In this document: positions 22,674-32,916 of the stretch, piece by piece
How the letters are laid out: every line of letters begins with the position of its first letter
Numbering within the stretch: position 1 is the stretch's first letter
NCBI GenBank assembly: GCA_032719365.1
Contig: CM064861.1
Coordinates: forward strand, 77,744,863-77,808,862
DNA from: Prinsepia uniflora
Lineage: Eukaryota; Streptophyta; Magnoliopsida; Rosales; Rosaceae
Reading direction: 5' to 3'
DNA length: 64,000 nt
Translations under genes and position numbers: made by a program
Notes under the pieces: generated by a model
Told to the model about the DNA's origin: nothing
What the model saw: the letters and a program-made list of their open reading frames with translations, nothing else
Database searches by the model: none

Positions 22674-24743
22674 AGGTGTGTGAGGGAACCTGTGTGTGTG
22701 TGTGAGTGTGAGTGTCTGTGGAAAATAGAGAAGAATCGAGGTGGTGGTGTTGTTGTGTTGTGATCAAATCCGTGAATTGAACCCGTGGTGGTGTCGAGAG
22801 GCCTGAGGGGAGTCGAGCAAGCACGGTGGAGCTCACGGTGGCGACCAGGAGGCAAGTAATTTCTCTCCTTCCTCTGTATGCTCTGTTTTGACGTTTTGGT
22901 TCAAACGTTAAGTCGTGGCATTTGGGGTCAAGTCGAGATGTTTGGCGAGAGCTAGTCGACTCAGTAGGTTCCTAGGGAGCTTTTGGTTGTGAAGCCGTGA
23001 CGGGGGGAAGCTCTGGTGGCTGGGAACCGAAACAGAGGTTTTCAGGTGGTTTTAGTTCGAGCTTGGGACGTTGAGATTTAGGCTGTGTCGTCGTGTTTGG
23101 AGTAGGGGAATGGATTTCTTAGGGTAGGACGAAGCTAGGGGAGTTGAAAGGAACAGAAATGGATGGAGGATGACGGAGAACCGGTCACGCTGGTTCAGAC
23201 CGATCTGACCATCGAAGAAGGCGATGAACAGTGCTCTGTGAGTAGGCGCGTGAGGCCCACGCGTAGCCCCTTTGGGCGACGCGTGCGGGCGCGTGGGGAA
23301 GAATCTTGGGAAACTTCCAACATGGTTTTGAGTCTAATCAGTATAACGAATCTTTTGGGACAAGTTTCGTGTTAATCGGACATCGGGTCAGGTTAGTTCG
23401 AGGATTCGAAGATTTAGGGTTCTGTTTAATTATGTTTAAAGAAATCCGGGAAAATTAGGGAAATTCGGGTAAGCTAAGTTGAAGAGTTTGTGACCCGTTT
23501 TGGTGACTCTGGACAGGTCAGGAATTACCGGAGACGGCCGAGGATCGCACAGGACGCGATTGACATGCGCAGAAGTTGTGAGTGGACTGTTTGTTTTCTA
23601 ACCGAGCATGCATAAGTGTTTTACTTATTTAATTATGTTTCGATCATGCTTTTGTGCTTTCGGTATATGATTTCATGAATTATGTCTCTATATTCTTGTT
23701 TTCCTTAATTATGTTTTTTATAACTGTTTTACTTATCGAACTTGCACGTATTTCGAGAATATGGTTTCTGTGGTGCTTTTGAGTATGGTTTCGGATGGAT
23801 GATTGGGGATTTGATTTGAGATTGGAAAGGAAATCCGGGAGGAAGTCCCCTTTTAAGCAAATGTGATTTCGGTTTTTGAAGCTTTCCAGTTTGGTTTTGG
23901 TTTTCGGATTTGATGGATTTTCTTATATGTGAAAATGGTTTTGAGTTTAAAGACTCGGAAAATCCACTGGATCTGGTTTTGAGTTTAAAGACTCGGATTG
24001 ATTTACGGGGGCAGGGCCCTGGTTTGATGTGTTTTGAGTTTAAAGACTCGGTATGACTTTGAGTTTAAAGACTCGATTATGATACCACCCGAGGCCTGTG
24101 ATTGTGTTTTGAGTTTAAAGACTCGTTGATATCCCGGGAATGCCTGGCTAATTGCGCATTGTGTTTTGAGTTTAAAGACGCGGGTGCACTTGAGATCCAG
24201 TAAACTTGTATGATCGATGTTTTCACTGGTTTTGCAAATGTTTTGGGCTGTAACGCGAATTACTTATTTTATGGATTTAGGGCCGAGGGCCTGAACTTTG
24301 GTTTTGATTTCTGATGATTTCTGCACGTTGTTTCCTTTTGTACTACTGTTGTTTGAAGTTACTTGGTTATGCATGCATGTTTTTAAAACGGAGGGTGTAA
24401 CCCTGCTTTTCTTTATGAAACAGTTTTTATAACTCTTATTTCTTTTTAGTCCACTCACATTTTTAATGTTTTTAACACCCTCCAGGTCGTGGTGCGAGCG
24501 TTGGGGCTACCGTTGAGGCAGGAGTCAAGGCATAAAGTCATTCGTTGCGCGCTTAGCTTACAGTAGGGCTTGTTTTGTTTTCGTACTGTTACTATACTCT
24601 GTAAACGATATAACTCTTCTCCCTGGTCTGGCAATGTAATTTGTGGGTTTTTGTAACGTGCTTTTGATCTTTTAGTTGTGTTTGTCAGACGGGAGCAGGG
24701 TTCACCTCGGTTATCGGGGTGATAATCGGGGTGGGTCCTATCA
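22674..24743 (+). repeat. Diverged LTR of the same family, probably solo
   Basis: The right end (CAGACGGGAGCA ... GGGGTGGGTCCTATCA) parallels the end of the LARD LTR (CAGACGGGAGCA ... GGGATGGGTCGTGTCA). An internal block with GCGCGTG words and the segment TTTAGTCCACTCACA correspond as well. No primer-binding site follows 24743, so no internal domain is attached. Position 22919-22923 (CATTT) is the unoccupied counterpart of the LARD target site. Confidence 0.7.
23937..24180 (+). repeat. Six interspersed copies of a 19-bp motif in the solo LTR
   Basis: TTTTGAGTTTAAAGACTCG recurs near 23941, 23979, 24033, 24057, 24107 and 24163, with one- or two-base changes and unequal spacers. Each copy contains the partial inverted repeat GAGTTTAAAGACTC. 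Confidence 0.85.
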
Positions 24744-25492
24744 CAATTTCTGCCCCTAATCCCAAATTTCTTGAAACCTTAGCGGACAAAATTTAGCCCC
24801 AATTCGTTCTCTCTCACTTTCGATTTGATTTTCAATTTTCTCGCACACGTGGTCATCAAATTGGGTCATACTGTGTCACAACGACTCCACGTCTGCAAAG
24901 AGTGCGCCACGTCTACAAACATTAACGTCGTTAAGGACGGTGTCAATAAGATGGTGCAATGGTATTGACGATGTCACCGTTTCTGCACTGAAACAAATTT
25001 TCGTTCATAGTGCATTTTAAGATTTTGTGGCTTGTCTCTAGTGCAATTAGCCTAATAAACCTTAATGATTTTAATCAAAACGATTTCATTTCTAATTTTA
25101 AATAATACAAAAGTATCAAATTATTTAAATTTAGATATTTTTTTAAATATTCATATCGAAGTATCGCGCCCGCCCTTAATTTAAAGTTCTATAATTTCAA
25201 AGTACCTTCCCTTCAATTTTTTTGACATTTTAAAATTCACCATGGCGCCGTAAAGTTTCATTGGCTGTCAAGAGAGACAGCAACGGTGCGATATGAGCAG
25301 GGGATTGCTTATCTTTATTATTGATTTCCATCTCGTTCCAATGGGATTTTGGAATTTCATTCTTTCTAGTTTCCATCTTATTTCTCATATTGTCAGGTCA
25401 GGTAATGGACTCATGAGAGATAAAACTTAACCATAGTTAACTTTTGACCAAAGTTAAGGAAAACCCTGGTTACGAAGGGTCCCACTCAACCC
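24744..25492. promoter_or_regulatory. Upstream region of the complete PEPCK-a gene
   Basis: About 750 bp between the solo LTR end and the TATA box, AT-rich and without a convincing ORF. It presumably holds the PEPCK-a promoter; the LTR sits only about 1.2 kb from the ATG and may influence expression. Confidence 0.5.
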
Positions 25493-25500
25493 TTTATAAA
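25493..25500 (+). promoter_or_regulatory. TATA box of PEPCK-a
   Basis: TTTATAAA lies in the context AACCCTTTATAAAGGACACC, followed by a CT-rich leader. The start codon is about 440 bp downstream, so a long or spliced 5' UTR is likely. Confidence 0.65.
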
Positions 25501-25933
25501 GGACACCCCTCCCCTCCTTCTCACCATTCGTGTTGCAACAATTACTGATTACTCTCATTTTGATGCCCCCTCTCAGTCTCTCACCACCTCAAATTTTTCA
25601 TATTAGTCTCCTCATTTTAATTTCATTCCCTTTTTCTTCTCCACCCCTCAATTTCTGGTGCAGCCTCTCTCTTTTCCTTTTCTTCCACATATTAATTGGA
25701 TTATTAATTTGTAACAAATTTTGATTTCGCATGCCCACTTCAAGTCATATGGACGATCAATCAATTTATATTACACGTTGATTTTATATTAATGATGTTA
25801 TGAACACGTAATTTTTATGATATAATTAATAATTGGACGAAAGAGTTAAAACACGTAAACATTTAGCTTCAAAAAAATGAATTAGAGGTAGTAAAAATAG
25901 TTTTGTTGATATCATTTTTGAGCAGGGGAAAAG

Positions 25934-28900
25934 ATGGCGTCAAACGGGAACGGAGAGTTTAGCTTTGCCAGCGAGAAAGGAAAGGCAGTGGTGAATAGTA
26001 ATGGAGCGACGGCCACGAACGGTAATGGTTCGGCGAGGAATGGGCTGGCGAAGATCCAGACGCAGAAGAAGGGCAATGGGGTGTGTCATGATGACAGCAC
26101 GCCACCTGTCAAGGCTCAGACGATCGACGAATTGCACTCTCTGCAGAAGAAGAAGTCGGCACCCACCACGCCCATCAAGGGCACTCAGGGTGGTACCTTT
26201 GCTGCCATAATTTCTGATGAGGAGCGACAGAAGCAGCAGCTTCAGTCCATCAGGTATACACGTGTGTCCCAACCCACGCACCCACGTCACACCTTCACAA
26301 TACTCATTAATTAACATAAAAAGTTTCCATAATAATTTACCTCCAGAAGTGAAGCATCGTTAATTGAATGTATGATCTTAGTAGTTTTCGAACTTTTATT
26401 TTGGGATAAGGATGATTGAATTGCTATGTTAAATGAATGTGATAATACTGCTTACTACTCTCTCTTTTTTTTTTAATATATGAGAAGAAAATGTTTTAGT
26501 TACTTTAATGTAAAATAAAATAAATTGACGGTGATAAGCGAGACCCACGGGAATTTTTGCTTCATGTGTCCGGTAAATGGATGACAGTAGAATATGAGAT
26601 TATGTGGGTCCATAAAAAGCTTACATAGTATACTAGCAGCTAGGGTGGGTACGGTTCAGTTCGATACGGATATTGACAATATTTAAATTCAAACCGTTAA
26701 AATCTTAACGGTTCGATACGGTTTGAATTTTATAAAATTAGAAATAAAACCGTTTCAATCCAAACCGTTACTAACGGTTCGGTTTGGATCGAAACGGTTT
26801 AAAACCGTTAAGAAATAATAAAAAATAAGGATATAGAAAAATAAGGATACAAAAAAAAATCAATACTCAATATTCAAAATTTTATATATTAAGCTTGCTA
26901 CGTATTGAATTACAAATATTATCACTATACTAAGATTTATCAAACACAAAAACTATTTAATAAATTTTTATTTTACTCTTATATGAGTATATATATATAC
27001 TTATATGGGTATATCTAGATATCCTTTTATTTTTTTTTTACTTTGTATTAATAATAGATTTAAACGTTAATAAAAATTAATATATTCCTTAACGGTTCGG
27101 TTTGGATTTAACGGATTTCCAAAATGAAAATCTAAATGCAAACCGTTACTAACGGAACGGTTTGGATTCTCAAACCGTTTGACTTTTATCCGGTCAAACC
27201 TAAACCGTTTGATAAATAACGGTTTGAAGCAGATCGGTTAACGGTTTTCGTGCCCACCCCTACTAGCAGTTAACTTCATAAAGAAAGCTGGAGGCAATTT
27301 TTTTTTGGCTGACAAGCTGGAGGCTTTGTTTTTTTTAGTGGATATTTTTGTATGGGAAGGGTGAACATAATTTCTACTGTTTATGTAAATACATGTCTCT
27401 TTTTTATATTTATTTATTTTTTTGATTGCACTACAAAATAACTCCGTGAAACTTATATATAAGAATTTGATCTGCACATAACTCTTTTTGTTTAGGAGGC
27501 ATTTCCGTCTTAAAATTTGGTGAAACCGTGTGCTCCCCAATATTTTCTCCCCCCTTTAAATTTATTAGTTTGTATTATGTTTTTCGGGACAGTGCTTCTT
27601 TAGCTTCGCTGACGAGAGAGACTGGACCGAAGGTTGTTCGAGGAGATCCAGCTAAGGCGTCTGAGACTCCCAAGGTTACTTCGCACGTATCACACCACCA
27701 TCATTTCACGCCCACCATTAGCGTCAGTGACAGTGCTCTCAAGTTCACACATGTCCTCTACAACCTTTCTCCAGCTGGTAATCCCAAAATCCAAATTTTC
27801 AGTGTTCCACTCTTAACACCCCATATTATTTCTTGGCCTAATAATATATTGCGATTTTGTGTGTTCCTATTCTTGTGTGTTGTTGTTGTTATTCTCATTC
27901 TCAGTTTGTCATAGGAAAATCAATGTATTAAGATAACAATTTTGAGACCCCCGGTATGATTTTTGCCACTTCTTTGAGGAGTTCATATAAAAATGGAGTG
28001 TCGAAATGGCTACTTATATTCATTAGAAATTGTTTTTGTCAATTAATTTTGCTTTAATTTGCTCGGTATAAATTAACCTCTAAGAAAATAAAAAAGTATA
28101 TAAAAAGAAAAGAGGAGCAAAAAATTATCTCTATATTTCAATAGAACATGAACAATGTACCAAATAGTGTTGATTGCTGCTTTCCTTATTCGGTTGCGCG
28201 AGCATTTTGATTTCAGTGCATTTTCACTGATGTCTTGGAGAAAACAACAAAGAAAATGGCAGTGGGTCTAAATAGGGTGGGTTGTATGTGGTGCAGAGCT
28301 ATATGAGCAGGCCATAAAGCATGAGAAAGGCTCCTTCATTACGTCAACAGGCGCATTGGCCACTCTGTCTGGAGCCAAAACCGGTCGGTCTCCAAGAGAT
28401 AAACGCGTCGTCAAGGATGACGTCACTGAGGATGAGCTCTGGTGGGGAAGGTAATTAATAATATAATAACTCTCCTTTACTTTTTGACCACTATATATAT
28501 GTAGGTAAAATTGTACTAAATGCCTCGACGAATTTTTTAGAATGACAATACCAACTAGGATTCATGTTGGTGTTTTCCACTTATAGGGGCTCACCTAACA
28601 TTGAAATGGACGAGCATACTTTCATGGTCAATCGAGAAAGAGCTGTGGATTACTTGAATTCTCTGGACAAGGTTAGAATATTTACATCTTTTGGAAAAGA
28701 AAGAATTGGTTTTTTAAAAGAAAACTAGATAGTGATGTTTGTGATGTGGATGATGGTATTTTGTTGTATTTTTCTCCAACTTGGCCAAATATCCATTGGG
28801 AGTAACTTGGCCAAATATCCATTGTGAGTAACTTGGCCAAATATCCATTGGGAGTAGCAAATTTGTTGTCGTCTGCGTAATTTCTTAGTTTTTTTGTTTT

Positions 28901-31518
28901 TTCCTTCTTCGTTTTCAGTTATCTGGTATTATGCATATTTACTCATACGAGTTTATTTTTAGCGGTCCTAACTCCTACAAATATATCATGCTTATGTTGT
29001 AACTAGAATTAATGTTTAGTCAGACCTATATAGATAAAATATTAATTTAATTTTGTTTTGTGATATTGACCTATATAGATAAAATATTAATTTGATTTTG
29101 TTTTCTAAATCAATGAGATTTAAATTTAGGAGGTTTTTTGACAAGAAATAATGGTATCGAACATTTGATTTACAGGTATTTGTGAACGATCAGTTTTTGA
29201 ACTGGGATCCGGAAAACAGAATCAAAGTGCGAATTGTCTCTGCCCGGGCTTATCACTCATTGTTTATGCACAACATGTAAGTGAAAAAACATAAGCATTA
29301 TGAACAAATTTGCTTTTGTCACAGCAGTACTATAGGTTTCTGTATACCTTCTTCTCCATTGGGGTAAGTCCGCCAGATAAGTCCTCTTCCCGTTCGCATA
29401 CAATAATCTTGTTCGAGTATTATCTATCATCTTCATCCGTGAGTAGATGATTTTAGTCTCGGATAAAACAAAGGTAGGTGCAAAAATGTGTATTAGCTTA
29501 GTGTACAATTGGATAACTGGGTGGGTGGCAGGTGTATCCGACCCACTCCTGAAGAGCTGGAGAATTTTGGTACTCCGGACTTCACTATATACAATGCTGG
29601 GCAGTTCCCGTGTAATCGTTACACACACTACATGACATCCTCAACTAGCATAGATCTGAATCTTGCTAGGAGGGAAATGGTCATCCTCGGCACCATGTAC
29701 GCCGGGGAAATGAAGAAAGGTCTTTTCAGTGTCATGCATTATCTTATGCCTAAGCGACAAATCCTCTCCCTGCATTCTGGCTGCAATATGGGGAAAGATG
29801 GAGATGTTGCTCTCTTCTTTGTATTGTCAGGTATAGTATCGATAAAATCGTGGTAATCGTGGTGGCTCCTGCAACTGCCATAACATATATATGTCCCCTC
29901 CTACTCTGTCTCACCATCCTTGTTGTTTAATTAAACATGTTCTGATAAATAAATCAAATATGAATTTTAATTGTTTCTAATGAATACTATATGTCTTTAT
30001 TTTGTGTTTAATTTTAAAAATTAGGTACCGGAAAGACGACTCTATCTACGGATCACAACAGGTACTTAATTGGAGATGATGAACATTGTTGGACCGAGAA
30101 TGGTGTGTCAAATATTGAAGGTGGTTGTTATGCCAAGTGTATTGATCTTTCAAGGGAGAAAGAGCCTGATATTTGGAATGCCATCAAGTTTGGAGCTGGT
30201 AATATATCTTGTTGATTTCTTATATTTGTACGTCGGTATGATAGAATCAAGATGATGAACAAGTAGTACTTCTTTGTTTGGTCTGGTTTCCAATTCAACT
30301 CGGACTGATTGAGATCATCTTTGTTGGTAGTGCTGGAAAATATCGTATTTGATGAGCATACACGAGACGTGGACTATACTGACAAATCTGTTACTGGTAA
30401 ATGTCACTTGTTTATTCATCTGAGAATGTATCAGTCCTATGGAGGTTGAATTCAGTTATTTAGATTTAACTGATAGTACCGCAGACGAGTTTGTTGAGCT
30501 GTTTTTCTTGTGGTTGCAGAGAACACCCGTGCAGCCTACCCCATCGAGTACATCCCCAATGCAAAGATACCGTGTGTCGGACCACATCCAAACAACGTCA
30601 TTCTGCTGGCTTGTGATGCATTTGGTGTGCTCCCGCCTGTAAGCAAGTTAAACCTCGCACAGACCATGTACCATTTCATCAGTGGCTACACTGCACTGGT
30701 AAGTTCGATAAATTTGGGTTTCTAAAGAGCAAAAACCCAAATGGTTGTGTTTAAACTTAAGAAATTAGGCTTCTTACATTTGACTGAGCTGGGTTTCGAA
30801 AATTTTAGGTTGCTGGAACTGAAGATGGTATTAAGGAGCCAACGGCAACATTTTCAGCTTGCTTTGGTGCAGCATTTATAATGTTGCATCCTACTAAGTA
30901 TGCAGCAATGCTGGCTGAGAAAATGCAGAAGCACGGTGCGACGGGATGGTTGGTCAACACTGGCTGGTCCGGTGGAAGGTATGTGCGCATTTAAGTATTT
31001 GATTATCATCTATTCATAAACAATATTAACAATCATTGTTGATGAAAAAATCTGAACCAAAAAAACATCTTCCTTTTTTTGCAGCTACGGATCAGGAAAA
31101 CGCATTAAGCTGCCCTACACCCGGAAAATCATTGATGCGATCCACTCTGGAAGCCTCTTAAACACCGAGTACAAGAAGACTGAAGTGTTTGGACTTGAAA
31201 TCCCCACTGAGGTCGAGGGAGTGCCTTCAGAAATACTGGATCCAGTCAACACTGTAAGTTAATTTTTTTCTTTTCCTTATCCCTTTCGCCTATTGATTCC
31301 CTGGTTACGTCTTGGCCTGCCTTTCTAGTATGAAAATGGAATTGAACTGAATTAAATTGAATACGCTGTTGCAGTGGTCGAACAAGAATGCATACAATGA
31401 GACATTGCTGAAACTTGGCGGGCTCTTCAAGAGGAACTTTGAGACCTTCACAAACTACAAGATTGGGAAGGACAACAAGCTCACTGAAGAGATCCTTGCG
31501 GCTGGTCCAAATTTCTGA
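25934..31518 (+). CDS. PCK: PEP carboxykinase (ATP), PEPCK-a copy 2, complete
   Basis: Cytosolic ATP-dependent PEPCK. Twelve exons: 25934-26253, 27593-27777, 28297-28450, 28587-28671, 29176-29276, 29532-29830, 30025-30198, 30331-30396, 30520-30698, 30809-30978, 31085-31253, 31375-31518; phases close to 681 residues, close to Arabidopsis PCK1 (about 671). The N-terminal extension (residues 1 to about 150) has the plant signature CHDDS, IDELHSLQKKKSAPTTP and SLTRETGPKVVRGDP, the region phosphorylated in other plants. Core motifs: SGCNMG (Cys at about 366), P-loop at about 379-387, LIGDDEH at about 396-402. Important oddity: the first P-loop glycine is Val here (VLSGTGKTT, GTA at 29821-29823), whereas the other three PEPCKs in the window have Gly. 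This may impair ATP binding, or be a sequence error. A hAT MITE sits in intron 1. Confidence 0.95.
26640..27261. mobile_element. hAT-type MITE in PEPCK-a intron 1
   Basis: A 622-bp element bounded by the 8-bp direct repeat ACTAGCAG (26632-26639 and 27262-27269). Ends are imperfect inverted repeats: TAGGGTGGGTACGG on the left and, reverse-complemented, AGGGGTGGGCACG on the right, close to the AGGGGTGGGCA ends of plant hAT elements. The interior is AT-rich with at least ten copies of AACCGTT/AACGGTT near both ends, like subterminal transposase-binding repeats. It has no transposase ORF. Confidence 0.85.
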
Positions 31519-32822
31519 AGCCTTGGCAGAAAAGAAGAAGGAAAATACTATTTCTGGTAAAGTTTGGGGGGTCAAGGAAATTAGAGGAAATAAGAATTGG
31601 ATAGATTTAGAAGTCATATTGTTTTTCTATAGATATGAAAAATATGGTTCGTGTACTTTAACTTCTATTCCACTATAATCAAAGGAGCTTGATGCTCTCC
31701 ATTTCTCATTCCCATTGTCGTCAAATTTCGTGATGTTCAAGTAAAATTTTGTCAAATTTAACTTTGTTAGAGTTAACATGAATCTACTCAAGTCCGTGTT
31801 GTAAAATTCGGACCCAGAGCATAACCGCCCCAATTTTGGGCCCTAAGAAACGCCACTCAGAGGTAACAAGTTAGATGGTTGGACTTCTTTTTATTTTCAA
31901 TTTTATGATAGAATAAGAATTTATAGGTTTAAGTTTAATTCAGATAATCTATTCTATATCTTACTTTTTTTTTTCTTTTGTAGGTTTATATTATGTTTTT
32001 TATTTTATTTTATGAAAATTTATGTTATGTTTTTTAAACTTCTATTTTGCACATTTATATATCCTAATATTATTGTTTTCTTTGGGAAGTACTCATTGTT
32101 ATAAAATTATATGAAAATATTCTTAATAATGGACATTTTTAATTTTGATTAAACATGCATCGTCCAAGTTCTAGACCCCAATTCTGTTGTCCGATTACTG
32201 ACTAGCGCGTTTTAGAACACTCGTTCGACTTAATTTAAACATGTACCAACTGAAACCTCAAAAAAAAAAAACAAGGCATTTTTCGAGTCACCACCATGGT
32301 TCAAAAAAAATTTAAAGAAATTCTGGATACAAGTAGCCGACCTCGAGTCTTCCCCACTTGGCACTTCCCAGTGAATGAATCTTATTTATTAACCGATAAT
32401 ACCTTGTGAATGAATCTTCCTTTTGGGGTTTGAATTTTGAAGCCAAGACTGATTAAACAAACCGTTTCCCCGTTTTGACTGCTCTTATTGATCAAATAAT
32501 CCACTAAAACGAACTGCCACCCTGACTCCTTGTTAACTAAGCTACCTAAGACTGATTAACCATCAGCTTTAAGTGTAACCGAATCTTGTTGACTCTCCTG
32601 AATACAGGACTTGAGATTACAGTTTCTCACCTAAATTAATAACATTTTATCCATTTGGTTCTACCTTAATCCTAATCTTCCTATAATTAGAAGAGTCAAT
32701 TTAGGGATTCATTCAACGCCAAAACCAATTTTTTTTTTACGTGTCATTCATACACCATGCAATTTATCTTTTCCACATGTTTTATCTTAATTTAACTCTA
32801 TTCTTTTCCACACAAAAATCAC
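31519..32822. other. Intergenic spacer between PEPCK-a and PEPCK-b, copy 2
   Basis: Same content as 3140-4449 with about six substitutions and two 3-bp deletions. It has the PEPCK-a 3' UTR on the left and the PEPCK-b promoter on the right; no gene is seen. Confidence 0.7.
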
Positions 32823-32830
32823 TATAAAAG
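32823..32830 (+). promoter_or_regulatory. TATA box of PEPCK-b, copy 2
   Basis: TATAAAAG lies about 90 bp upstream of the start codon, identical to copy 1. Confidence 0.6.
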
Positions 32831-32916
32831 CATATAGATCGCACAGAAAAATGTACAAGCTTTGATCATTCTCTCGTTAAGGATATTGAACCATCTTTGC
32901 TGTTCGTAATTCGAAA

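Noticed and set aside
23937..24180. CRISPR-like regularly interspersed repeats
   Set aside because: Spacing is irregular, the host is a plant, the repeats lie inside an LTR and there are no cas genes.
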